DNA of 64,000 nt from Trametopsis cervina. Lineage: Eukaryota; Basidiomycota; Agaricomycetes; Polyporales; Irpicaceae. A program made the position numbers and the translations under genes. Shown here piece by piece: positions 12,701-23,446 of this stretch; the stretch's first letter is position 1, and each line of letters begins with the position of its first letter. The DNA is taken from NCBI GenBank assembly GCA_022385755.1, contig MU278349.1, positions 868,001-932,000 of the forward strand, read 5' to 3'. The notes under the pieces are model-generated. The model was given only the letters and a program-made list of their open reading frames with translations. It made no database searches and was not told the DNA's origin.

Positions 12701-13680
12701 TTCGTCGGCATCGGCCATACGCTTCGAGCCACGAACAACTTGGGGAAGAGAAGCCTCATCCACATCCATATCGAAATCCGACTCATGCCATCCTGCGTCC
12801 TCATCACCGTCTATCAATTCATCCCCTTCAACCCGTGTCTTCTTGGACTCTTTCCCTTTTCCAGATTCCTCGTCGTCGTCATCCAAAGAATGCTTGGAGC
12901 GAGCTGCTTGAGGTTCAGGTCTGGGAAGTTCCGCTGAAGTCACTGGCACTCGACTGGATGATTGTACACGGGAGGGTACGGCATCCATGGGGGCACTACC
13001 AGATTCCCCAATTCTAGTGATCAAGTAAGTTAGAGGCACAAATAGGTCTGGGTAGGTACGCACGGATGATAGTTCGATTCGCTTGCAGTCACCGTATGAC
13101 CTGATGTGCGACGAGAGTCGACATGACTAGAGCCCCGAGAAGGGACATCAGCAGCTTGATCCACACCTTGTTGTGTTTTCGACAACACTATATATGGCGT
13201 GTTAGGGGTAGCGCATGTCACAAAACAGGGGGCATACCTGAAGTGTCCTGGCGCTGCCTCGGAATATGTCGTTGGAGGGCCGCACCAGAACCTTGCGAGA
13301 CCTGAGCAGAACCGTTTGCTGATAAGTGCTCGCGCTCTTTCCCTTCACGTTTCGGGCGAGGAACAGTAGCCGCAGCGAGGGCAACATTGAACGGCCTACG
13401 ATCCTTGTCCGGGATGCCATGTCGTCTCCGCGAAGTGCTACCAAGAGAAGCGGGTCAGAATAACACCGTAAGAGATGTGTGATAGTTGTACGAACTTGTT
13501 GTATTTGTTTTCCTGGCGTCGGATGTAGTATGAGCGAGAGAAGAGAGCGGCAGTGGCAAGTAGGGTGATCATAACGGTATAGGAGAAAAGTTGGCCAGAG
13601 GCAAGATTGAACCAAGTCTGACCAGCACCATGGTTAGCGACGTGTAGTTGTCCGCCGAGGATGTCGGATGAGTCCTCCAT
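9741..13680 (-). CDS. FG-repeat nucleoporin with N-terminal transmembrane segment (POM121-like layout)
   Basis: Six exons (13680-13496, 13437-13238, 13187-13064, 13013-12164, 12106-11936, 11879-9741) join in phase to 1222 aa. Order of parts: a short luminal-type N-terminus; a membrane segment at about residues 31-48 (LFSYTVMITLLATAALF) followed by basic residues; a polar region with several basic clusters resembling nuclear-localisation signals (KKTR, KRARK, GKKRDR, RRRR, RHKRGKR) alternating with acidic stretches; a conserved-looking patch around residues 430-510 (YKVGPNGQRLREALIRKS, then VFVEVWLTEEQYQKAKEHQD); and about 650 residues of Ala/Pro/Thr/Ser linker with many FSFG, FGxx and GxFG repeats. 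FG repeats bind karyopherins in the pore. The patch and the FG tail recall fungal Nup1/Nup60/Nup124-type nucleoporins. The first intron starts GTTCGT, a weak donor, so the link of the membrane exon to the rest should be confirmed with RNA. The FG-nucleoporin call itself is firm. Confidence 0.85.
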
Positions 13681-14358
13681 GCCGTGCTGTGCGGCGACGA
13701 AGACGGGGCGGTGACGCGACGGGGCGGGAAGCAAGAGATGATCTCGCGTCGTGGTGGCGCAGACCCTCGTATAACTGGCGGAGTTTGTAACGTGTGATAC
13801 GCGCCGTTTTCGTGGCAGATATTCCCACGATTGTTTTCGTTTGTGTTGGATCTCAGATCTCGACCTTGCACGCTCAGGTCCGCTGGCCAGCTGCAGTCCA
13901 GCCTTGTCCTGAGCTTGTCCTGTCACGTACAATAACAACAGATAATAACTGAACAAGTAATGACATGTTCAGTTATCTCGTGCCGGCGCATTTGTCCCGA
14001 TATTTGCGGCTGATACACGCCCACCATGTCAGGATAACTGGCTATCTCGGGCCATAAGCGTGAAGGCAACCAGCCTGAGCATGGCATTCAGTGAGCCGGC
14101 CCTCCATTGCGTGTAAAGCCTTAGCTAACCCATGAGGCGTGAACTTTGAAACTGCATTGGCGTTCCGTCTTTCTCGTAGTATTCACGTGTGCAAACTGAC
14201 CTGCGGTCGCCCCTTCCTTGCGTTTTCGTAATCCGCGTTTACCACGTGGGAACGCTCTGTTGTCAGTTGCCGCCGAATCGGACGACCTGAAAACCAGTCT
14301 GAAGTCCTCCTCTTCCTCTCTCCACGCTCCCTCCACCTCCTCCTCCACCTCCTCCCCC
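13681..14358. promoter_or_regulatory. Divergent promoter region, nucleoporin / cytochrome b5
   Basis: 678 bp separate the two start codons. The cytochrome b5 side ends in a pyrimidine-rich run (CTCC/TCC repeats, about 14300-14358) typical of fungal leaders. The middle (13960-14100) is richer in A/T. No clear TATA box was seen for either gene. Confidence 0.5.
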
Positions 14359-15055
14359 ATGTCCGCTAAAATCATCACCTACGCCGACCTCAAGGCCCAC
14401 TCAAAGAAGGACAGCATATGGCTGCTCCTCCATGACAAGGGTCTGTACGACCAATGAGAGACCGTGTATTTCCCACTTAACCTGTCTGCTACAGTCTACG
14501 ACGTGACAAAGTTCCTCGACGAGGTGCGTTCGGACTGCAACTGGGACGTTCTTCGCTGTCTCAGAGACGCTGACACTTCCTCTGTCTTCTACAGCACCCA
14601 GGAGGAGACGAGGTCATCCTTGCCGAAGCTGGTGAGTGCTGTTTGCACACCACCCTTGGGTACTTGTTTGCTTACCCCCATGAATAGCCAAGGATTCTAC
14701 GGAGGCCTTCGAGGATGTCGGCCACTCAGACGAAGCGCGTATCTTGTTGAGGGATTTGCTTATTGGTGAATTCGAGAAGGATGGAGTGGGTGTCTCCTGT
14801 CTTCTTCATTGAAGGCACTTAGCTCATCATACCACTTTAACAGGAGCTGAAGACCAAGTCTTCAAAGAAAAGCTCATCCTCCTCAGCCGCTGTCAACAGC
14901 GCCGTGCAGCAAGGGTCCAAGTGCGTTGTGTTCCATTCGTGACGTGTCATCTTTGTATTAATGATATCACGTTCCCCAGCCTGATGTACTTCGTTCCCTT
15001 GGGTCTCCTTGGCGCGTACTTCGCGTACCGGTTCTATTCCAACGGTTCTCTGTAG
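14359..15055 (+). CDS. cyb5: Cytochrome b5, membrane-anchored
   Basis: Six small exons (14359-14440, 14495-14523, 14595-14631, 14688-14785, 14844-14920, 14980-15055) join in phase to 132 aa. The protein is an ER haem protein that passes electrons from its reductases to desaturases, sterol enzymes and P450s. The haem-binding core is intact: HPGGDE gives one axial His (His38) and the VGHSDEAR segment gives the other (His62). The preceding YDVTKFLDE is the usual b5 signature. After the acidic globular domain comes a Ser/Lys linker and then a C-terminal hydrophobic anchor ([14 protein letters not shown]) ending a few residues before the stop, as in tail-anchored microsomal b5. Intron positions within the haem-binding core are dense, as usual for Agaricomycete genes. 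Confidence 0.95.
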
Positions 15056-15519
15056 ATGATTATAGACTCTCGCCTTCCGATATCGCGCACGCTAGCGCAA
15101 ACTTTGCCTGTCCCATATATCCTGCCTTATCTAACTACTTGCAAGATCATTTCGACGCGACCGAACAGTTTTGCTGGGGTATGCATGCAGTCGCTTGACT
15201 TCATGTACGGCGTCTCCAGCTACTCACCGTTTCTTGCCATGGGGGCTTCTGTATGAACTCGCGTGATTCTCCCCAAAGAATTAACTTTGGAACGCCGGAT
15301 ATCCTAATGTCCGATGTCTACTTGCACCCCGTCTGATATTGAATGCATGCATTGCAAGAAGCCGCACTGTCAGAGCACTATCAGTACGCGGTTCCCGCAA
15401 GAAGCCACACAGGCGCTTCAGTAGGGACGCGCTAGGCGTGTTGTTTGCCTGTCCTTCTGACGACCACGACCAAGTCACGAACACAAGGGCTGTCAACCTA
15501 ATAATATTCATGGTCAACG
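15056..15519. other. Intergenic: cytochrome b5 3' region and TRAPP subunit promoter
   Basis: 464 bp between two plus-strand genes. No tRNA, repeat or conserved frame was seen. Confidence 0.4.
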
Positions 15520-16138
15520 ATGCCTCCGCAACTTCGTCTTAATGCAGTCGCGTTTGTCTCTCCTCAAAACCATCCAATACTGATCAGAACGTTCTCGCAA
15601 TCCCGACAAGACGAGCTCAAGTATCATTACATCGCACATACAAGCCTGGATGTCATAGAGGAACGGAGTGAGTCGTCTGTTTTTCATTGATGTATTTGAC
15701 AGTATCTTAACAACCAGCTATCGATAGTTGCCGCAGCAAACGCCAATAAGTCGACAGACTGCTACCTAGGCTTGCTCTACGTCGAAGATGTTGCAGTGTA
15801 TGGATACATGACCCCGCTGAAAGTGAAGATTGTCATTTCCTTGGAGTTGACCGACTCCGTAGTGCGCGACGCGGATGTCATTGCTGTAAGTCGTCATACA
15901 CACTTCAACACATCGCCATTAACCGATTATCGCATTGCCACAGATATTTAAAGCGCTGCACACCGCATACAGAAGCTCAATCGCGAATCCATTCCTCCGT
16001 CTCACTGCGCCTATAGACGGCGGCACAGACCATGCAATGCTGGTCAACGCTGGTCATTCACAGTGGAAAGCCTTCCGAAAGCACGTGGACGAAATTGGCC
16101 GAGTTGCTGGTGCGACAATCCCTGCTACCAGCGGCTGA
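15520..16138 (+). CDS. TRAPP complex subunit, TRAPPC2L/Tca17 (sedlin-like)
   Basis: Three exons (15520-15667, 15728-15885, 15944-16138) give 166 aa. It belongs to the longin-fold sedlin family and is a peripheral subunit of TRAPP, the tether and Rab/Ypt exchange factor on ER-Golgi and late Golgi membranes. Family-typical segments are LNAVAFVSPQNHPILIRTF (first beta strands), LKYHYIAHTSLDVIEE, YLGLLYVEDVAVYGYMT, KVKIVISLEL, and the C-terminal helix region (FKALHTAYRSSIANPF). The HTSLDV and YLGLLY blocks fit TRAPPC2L/Tca17 better than TRAPPC2 itself. The C-terminal 40 residues are slightly longer than in animal TRAPPC2L. Confidence 0.9.
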
Positions 16139-16547
16139 CCGCATCGGTGTGACCCCACAACGCGACCATAAGTGATGCCCTGCTACAAGAAAATGGTGTG
16201 CCTCTGCTTCTTATTTCCTTCGCGTGTGACCGTGAGCTTGACGGTCCTGTGCTCTCGCCGCAGACGCCGCCCTTGTGCTCGCCAAGTCTGCGGCGAGTGC
16301 TGACATACCTGCTCCGAAAGGAAAGGGTGCAACAGTGTCAATGGGACCAAGATAAACGCTTGCGATGCCTTTCTATTGACTCAACTTATCATAGGCCGCG
16401 ATAGTTGGGACAGATACGGGGCATACAACTTATGCATAACGGCTTCTCTTCTGGAAATCTAGCAGTTCGGAGATAAGAAGACACAGTGACCATCTGTACA
16501 ATGTACCTTTTGCTATAATACATGTTCTATCAACATACTGGGATACC
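16139..16547. other. Convergent 3' region between TRAPP subunit and RTP1
   Basis: 409 bp between the stop codons of two genes facing each other. It contains short A/T-rich stretches that could serve for 3' processing on both strands (for instance around 16490-16530). Nothing else was recognised. Confidence 0.4.
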
Positions 16548-19500
16548 TCAGAGACTCAGCATGTCTTCAGCGAGAGCATCCAACTCCTCCCCTGTTTCCC
16601 TCGCCATAGCGCACACCACAACATCTGCATCTGTGGCAGCAACATACGCCACCGTAGTCTTCGCTCTTCGCATGAGTTCCCCAGGAAGGACATACACGGA
16701 TTTCGCCGCCCCAGCAGGATCGTCCAGCTGCGAGGCGAATGCGCGGGTAAGGAGGGTGATAAGATGAAGAGCGGAACGCCGAAGAATAGGGATCTTCGCG
16801 TCTTTCGTGGTAGGCGTGAATTCGGCAGAATCGTATCCCGCTGCTGGCTTTGGGGTCGACTGCTCCCCTTCCTCGTTGTCCTTTTCCGCCGGAGGAGCTG
16901 TGGGGACTTTCTGTCGTGGGGCTTGCGAAGCCTGCACGGACTCGAGTTGCAGCAAGTCAAGCATAGCCGAGAATAGATCTGTTGCCCAAGGTAGGACGGC
17001 GAGCGCACTCGTATCGGTGCTTAGGGCGAGCAGCGATATTGAGGAAACGCGTAGTGCGGTTGGTAGATGCGAAGAACGCATGACGCCGATCAAGGGCGGG
17101 GCTATCTGGTCGACTACACGGAGCACTCAGGTCAGTCACTGCAAACCTGAGACATTTCGCAGTACTCACTGTACTTTGGTAAGGCATCACCACATCGACG
17201 AATGACCTGACCCAACGCTTCACCCATGCGCGTCCGGGTGTCCACGTCCTGCTTCGTCAACGTGCTCGCACCAATCCCATCCAGCCCTTGCGCATGTAGG
17301 TCCACAATTCCCTTCAGCACCTCCTTACCGAACCCATCCACCATCGCTGCGAGCCCTTGGACAGCGTTCAAAAATATATACGAGTCGTCATCTTGCAAAG
17401 ACTGTAGGAATATAGACAGTATTCCGGGGATGAGTGCGCGATCCACGACCGGTTGACGGAGCTCGCTGTCTGATTGGCTGGGCCTGCGCGAGGAAACAAG
17501 TTGTCGCAGAAGGAGAAGGCCGTGGGCACGGACAGGAAGAAGCGGGTCCTGCAGTAGCTTCAGAGCCTTTTGATATGTATCCGAGGGAGTTTCTTCGTCG
17601 GTATTCGCCTTGGGCCTCGATGAAGAAGCAGCCGAAGATGAGGCCAGACGAGCTATGAGGACCATTCGGGCCTCACGTGCTAATGATTTCAGGGCTTCAG
17701 ATGAGGAATCTGCCCGCGTGAATTTTTCAAGGAGGAAGAAGATCTCGTTCAAAATAGGAGCATTCTCCGTTGATAGCTCGGGATTGGCTGTCAACAATAT
17801 TGTTAAAATGCAGGCAATGCAAGGAGAATGCGAGATGCTGACCTTCTAGGATCGACAGCAGCAAGTCAAAAGCTGTAGTAGTTAGTTCTTCTCCGCTCTC
17901 CGCGGCATTATTATCTCCATCCTCGTCGTCGCTATCAGCTTCATCCAGATCATCGTCCTCCACATCTTCTTCCACTTCTTCCGTTATGCGCAAATCCTTC
18001 AGTCCTAGGCCTTTCTGCTCTTTTCGCTCGGGAGCGGAAGGTTCGGGCGCTTTTGTTTGGGATGTATCAAGAGCATGTTTGACGAAAGCCAAAATGTGGT
18101 CAGGCTTTTTCAGAATGTTGACCGACGAATCGCCCGTGGATGCCTGGTTTTGAATTTGGACGACCAACTGGAGGTACAGCAGTGTGCTGCCCAAGACAAC
18201 TTTCAGCATTACGTAGTGATGCTGCAACTCATCTGACTGACCGTAATGGATCCGTATCTGCCGCACCTTTACTTTCTCTGTACGCGTCAAGGAGCCTCAC
18301 AAATATCTCAGAGACGACCTCTGGGCGAGCAAGTGACTTGAGAAAGCCGACGAAATGAACAGGATCCGGTCGTAGGTCGAGCAAATTGGCGTCCATGTCG
18401 AATTCACCAGATTGTTCCGCACGACGTAGGTCTTCTGGAGTGAATAAAGATAACGAGTTGCTCCCCGTTGAGCTAAATTAAGTTGGCTGAACGAAATTGC
18501 GTCATAGAGCATCTGTAAACGCATTTACCTTTCTACTCGTCTTATTTCGCCAGCAATATCTACTTGCCAGTTGCCTCCTTCGCCATCTATTATTAACCAC
18601 AGCGTCGCGGTCCCTTCGGCACTTCCTACCAGTCGGCCCCATGCACCTAGTATGCCCTTCAGGATGGCCCTCATGGCAGGATCAGCAGACTTGATTTTGT
18701 CCAGGCTATACCATAGCGAATAAAGCGAGGGTACAATCGGCGTCATTATGCCAGAGATGAGGGTTGGTGAGGGGTCCGTATTCGTAAGGAGAGTCTGCAA
18801 AGTGTCCAGCGCGGCCGCTGGTGACAATGTTGTAGCACTGTCCGTAAGATCTTCTGTGTCCAGGCCTTGGTCTACTTGTAGTAACGGCTTATGTATGGCG
18901 GGTAGAACAATACGGGAGACAACAGATTGATGAGGATTATTATCCCTTGAAAGTAGCCGTGATAGTGCAAACGCAGCAACTCTGCGATGAGACGGTGAGA
19001 CGTCCCTTTGTGACGATAGTAGGGCTAACAACTGGGGTATGATGCGATTGAAGTAGTCCTGGAGCATCAATCAGACCACCAGAGTGTACGGAGGGGGAAC
19101 AATCAACACGTACAGATGGATCCATCCCCGTAGGGACGGTCTGAAGAACCCTCCCCACCTGCTCTAGTTTCTCCAGTGGGGCACTCTCCTCTGATTCTTC
19201 GTCGTCCCAGAAAAGAGCGAGGAACAAGCCGCGCACCCCGTCTTGACGGAGCAATTGACGGCTCATGAGATAACTGCATGACCTACGCACGTACGGGAGT
19301 GTGACCATGTCTGACAGAATGGCACTCAATGCAGTTATGCATTTTGACACCGGGAGCCTTCATAAATATATTAGACAACTATACGCGCTGTAACGATAGT
19401 GTGCTACGAACATGTGCATCAGACGAACCACCAAGGGGCGGAGTTCACCCAGAGGAGAAACCGACTCACTGGCCAGAGACTTGGGGAGCCATCCCAGGAC

Positions 19501-20097
19501 CAGACATGGCTTGAACAGATCGGAGAGATGCTTGTCCAGTATCACGGACGAAAGTACCGTGGCATTTGGCGCACCCTGCACCCCACCAGGCAGTATAAGA
19601 TGGATCAAGCGCAGTATCCCGAGTTTCAAGTTTTGGTAATCGTCTGGGACGGTGGTCAAGTCAATGATACTGACTTCGGTCCTGCGCCGAGCACCAGGTG
19701 CTGTTGTAGGAATGGATGCACATACACGCTGCAGCCAAGGCTCAATGGCCCACTTGAAGTAGATAGACAGGAGAGTTCGCAGATAGCCTATGTCACGCGT
19801 ACCGACAAGTTCCTCCTCATTCGGGGAGTCTTCTCGCTGCTCAGTACCGCTTCCGTGCTTACCAGCTAAATGTAGCTGTACTTCTTCCAATACCCATAGT
19901 GATTCGTGCGCAGTCTGAGTCTGAAGGTTGTCGAGCGATGTCGATAACGTGTTAGGTCCCTCTCGCCCTAGGTGTTGGTAATACTGGACAAGGCGAGAGC
20001 GCAAAACGTCTTCCAACTTCGGTGCGCCGTCCGAGCGGGAAGATCCAGCAAGAAGAGCACCTGCCTCAATGAGGAGTTTCAGATGAGGACTCTGCAT
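16548..20097 (-). CDS. rtp1: RNA polymerase II assembly factor RTP1 / TANGO6 homologue
   Basis: Seven exons (20097-19412, 19357-19114, 19058-18529, 18472-18242, 18186-17843, 17787-17170, 17113-16548) join in phase to 1072 aa. The protein is an alpha-helical, HEAT/ARM-like repeat factor. In yeast, Rtp1 helps assembly and nuclear import of RNA polymerase II and contacts nucleoporins; the animal orthologue is TANGO6. The best family evidence is around residues 740-850, the Rtp1 C-terminal domain 1: VRAHGLLLLRQLV, then LQSLQDDDSYIFLNAVQGLAAMVD, then RTRMGEALGQVIRRCGDALPKY. A second conserved patch lies near the end (RRSALHLITLLTRAF), as in Rtp1 domain 2. An acidic linker (DEADSDDEDGDN) sits before domain 1. 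The first intron uses a GTTCGT donor. Confidence 0.85.
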
Positions 20098-20743
20098 CTG
20101 TGCTCGCGGCGAGGGACGGATGCACAGTCCAAAGTACTTTAAGAGAACGGTACTGACGGTGAAGGTGAAGACTAGGCGAAGGTGAAGGCGAGAGATACGA
20201 GGTAAGCGCTAGTGCGATCATTCTTGCACTTGGCTGCTGATCAAATTCATCGAGAGTACGGTCATGCTACTTACTTGCTGATCACATACATCGTCTGCCT
20301 TTATCATGCACATAGCATATATTTGAGGCTCTCCTGCCTTCAACCACTGCCCGAATTACTTTACTTGAAATCGAAGCCAGACTAGGATATTGCAATCACC
20401 GTTGTGCGAGTTTTCCGACTTCACTGGCTATAAATGAGGTACGAATTGCCCACTTTCTGCTATTGACTGCGGATGTATAATGTCAATTTCTTTATAGATA
20501 TGAGGTAGCGTGCTGCGAGAGCCTGGGTACTCAGATCGTTTGTACGACGGCTGCTTAGGGAAATGCCATGATGCAAAGAACAGGCTGCGGTCATCAGACG
20601 AGGAACCTCGTTCCGACTGTATATGTATATAACGGCGTGTTCTCTCTCCAGCTGAATCACACAATCGCAGTTGTACCCCTGCTCTTTCTTCCTACTCACT
20701 CTTCCAGCACTTCGCCACTCATCTCCAGTCCAGCCTATCTCCC
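20098..20743. promoter_or_regulatory. Divergent promoter region, RTP1 / RBR ligase
   Basis: 646 bp between the two ATGs. On the plus strand, GTATATAA at about 20625-20632 lies roughly 115 bp before the RBR start codon and is followed by a pyrimidine-rich leader, so it is the probable core promoter of the RBR gene. No TATA box was seen on the RTP1 side. Confidence 0.6.
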
Positions 20744-23038
20744 ATGACATCCTCTGATACCGCCATAGATATGCGACCAGACCAGGCTGCCTCTGGGATG
20801 TTGACAGATTATGTAGCATCTCATGGCCGAAGCCAGTATAATACAGGCATGCAAGCCAATGGGATATCAGCGTGCGGAATCGCGGCATTGAACTGCGCAC
20901 GCATCGTTCTCGGCAAGGAGTACGACGGAATTCGGGGGGAGAGTTTGATTGAGGATATGGCTAAAGAGCAGACAATTGCGGTAGGGGCTCTAGGATTGCT
21001 GAAATATACTCTCTGACAACATATTACCCCTACCGTCGCAATTAGGACGCTCTGCGCGTTTGTGCATCATTTACCAGTTCAGCTCACATCGACGTCGAAG
21101 ACATTTACAGAACGCCTGCGTTTCGCCGTTCTCTGAAGCTTGTGTCTTCAAACTACGGAGAAGCGTCTGCAGAGATATTTCATGCTCTACTCCGGTACGC
21201 ACAACTCTACCTACATACGTATATGCAAATTAATGGTCTGCAGCACTCTTAAGGATGCAAGCGATGCTCACGGATTATCTTCCTGTGCTGTCATCACTCG
21301 CCCACCCGAGATCATTGCTTGTTTTTACATCCTCAGGCCTGCATCTGTCACAGACACCTTCGTCATCTTCGACTCGCATCCCCGTCCTGATCACCTAGAT
21401 GGGGCTGCATTCATCTTTAAGACGTCTGGGACAGCTGCCTCGTCGTATCTGGCTGACCTTTTCCAATTCGATCGCACACTGCTCTCAGACACATCAATTC
21501 AATGGCAAGCGCAACTATTGGCCAACCTATCGAGCCATGTTTTTGTAGCAAAGCCACCCCCTCCCAATCTACAGGATTGGAGAGAGTATACCTTACAGGC
21601 CAGTGTTGAATACCTGAACATGCGCGCCGAATATATGGACCTGAAAGCACGGAACGCCGTGCTGGATGAAGAAAACAGCTCTCTGAAGCAGCAGCTGGAC
21701 AGGTCGAAGCAGAGTGCAATTGGTCGCACCTCGAAACCCTCGCGCCACAGTCGACGGGCGAAGACTATTGCTACCTCTGCGAACAATACCAGACCATCAC
21801 CGAGCACCAGCGGTGGAGTAAACTCGACACTTGACTCTATGTTGCGTCATAGCAGTGATCTGTGGAATCCCACCAGCAACGTCTTCAACGACAATGGCGC
21901 TACAATGCCAGGCGCGTTTCCGGCAGGAGCAGCAACCGACTTACCCCTGGACGTTGATGTCGATGCAGATCTAGCATTCGCCCTCGAACAGCAGCGTGTT
22001 TTCGATGAAGAGGATCGACGCTTAGCAGCAGAGCGCAGGAGGCTCAAATCTCATGAACCCAAGCTATTCCGTTGTGGAGTATGCTTTGAGGACCACCCAG
22101 AGGATTATGTGGCCTCCGTCGAGCCGTGCGGCCACCGATTTTGTCGAGAATGCATGCGAGATTATGTAAGGTCGAAGGTCGATGAACACCGCTACCCGAT
22201 CCCTTGTCCCCTTTGCCAAACCGATCCTGCGACCAGTAACACGACACCATCTAGTAATGTGGGCTCTTCTCGCACGTAGGTCATAGGTTGACATGTGGCC
22301 TATGTAGATTTGGAGAGTACTCTCATCCAGCAGTTAGGACTTTCCGAAGAGCAATTCGCAATATACGTCGAAATGGAAATGTCCTCATTTTCTATCCTAA
22401 CTCATTGTCGCAGGTAGATATAGCATTATCCCAAGAATAAATTGCTAGCTCTGAACTATGTTTTCTCAATAGCTGCAAGAACTCCTTCTATGTGGAGAAG
22501 CGAGATCTGGACAAGACTGAAATCATAACCTGTCCGCTCCCCCGCTGCCGTTACTCATGGTGCAGAGACTGCAGCCAGTCGGTCGATCCGACGGTCCCTC
22601 ACTCTTGCGATGGGTCTGCTGAACTACAAAGGCTTATGTTTACGAGAGGTTGGAAATATTGTCCTGGTAAGTCTACTCTATTATACATTGTACGTATCTC
22701 ATCTGGTTATCATTGTAGGATGTCGTACGCCTTCCGAAAAGATTGATGGATGCAATCATCTTCAGGTATGTGTTTCAATCTTAATACGCCGAAGTCCGCT
22801 CCAATTTAATCTTGTTGTACCTTGGCAGTGCACGGCTCCAGGATGCAACACGTGAGTGAAGACAATATCTTTTGGTGGCTTCCTTACTCACATCTTTTTG
22901 CTCAGGCATTTTTGTTATCTGTGTAGTCAACCAATAGTGCGCTCAACCATCCAGCAGATGATTAGAGACGAAGTCGGCCGGCATTACATACGATGTCGTC
23001 TCTTCGAAGACGTTCCGGATCGTGCAGTAGCTCCTTGA
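20744..23038 (+). CDS. RBR (RING1-IBR-RING2) E3 ubiquitin ligase with an N-terminal papain-like, C76-type deubiquitinase-like domain
   Basis: Eight in-phase exons (20744-20980, 21046-21194, 21244-22253, 22308-22413, 22473-22666, 22719-22765, 22829-22851, 22906-23038) give 632 aa. C-terminal half: RING1 from Cys406 (CGVC ... CGHRFCRECM ... CPLC), an IBR around 500-560 (TCPLPRCRYSWCRDC) and RING2 from Cys564 with IDGCNHLQC, where Cys577 is the expected ubiquitin-accepting catalytic cysteine. This predicts a RING/HECT-hybrid ligase. N-terminal ~220 residues: NGISACGIAALN with Cys44, a Gln at 31 (13 residues before the Cys), then VFVIFDSHPRP with Asp172 and His174, followed by GAAFIF. The Gln...Cys...Asp-x-His spacing resembles that known for C76 ubiquitin-specific cysteine proteases, and the surrounding pattern is a papain-like fold. 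A heptad-rich helix (EYMDLKARNAVLDEENSSLKQ) and a disordered linker separate the two parts. Protease activity is inference. Confidence 0.85.
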
Positions 23039-23207
23039 AATTTGTAGTCCTTGAATTTGATAGTGTGCATTGTACAGTATACAATAACATGTAACTGATG
23101 TAACTGTAACTTGTTGGATATTGGTTCATTGGGCACCACAGTATGGCTGCATGATGCCGTGATATACGGATGTACTCAATAAAACGCAATAAAGGAAGTC
23201 TTACAAT

Positions 23208-23286
23208 GGCCGCCTGGCGAAATGGCATCGCGTCTGACTACGATTGAGTAATCAGGAGATTGCAGGTTCGACCCCTGCGGTGGTCA
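23208..23286 (+). tRNA. tRNA-Arg (anticodon ACG) with a 7-nt intron
   Basis: A full cloverleaf can be drawn. Acceptor stem GGCCGCC/GGTGGTC has two G-U pairs and discriminator A. The D arm is GCG...CGC, the anticodon stem TCTGA/TCAGG, and the loop begins CTACGA, giving anticodon ACG. The T arm is GCAGG-TTCGACC-CCTGC. Seven extra bases (about TTGAGTA) sit one base 3' of the anticodon, the canonical tRNA intron position; without them the tRNA is 72 nt. A T-rich run just downstream (from about 23293) can end Pol III transcription. The gene lies between the converging RBR and DHS genes. Confidence 0.85.
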
Positions 23287-23446
23287 TCTCTCCTTTTTCT
23301 CTTTTTACGGTGATCACTCACTAATGGTCTGCATATGTCGTGGATGTACATCAGAGTCGTGAGTGAGTTTCTATATACGCGCGCAGCGCACTTGTTGCGT
23401 ATATGGAGCCACAAGTGTCTTAATTACAGTATATCTAATTGTGCTA

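Noticed and set aside
15056..15256. 66-codon frame just after cytochrome b5
   Set aside because: It starts at the stop codon's trailing bases, has no motif, and lies in the expected 3' untranslated region.
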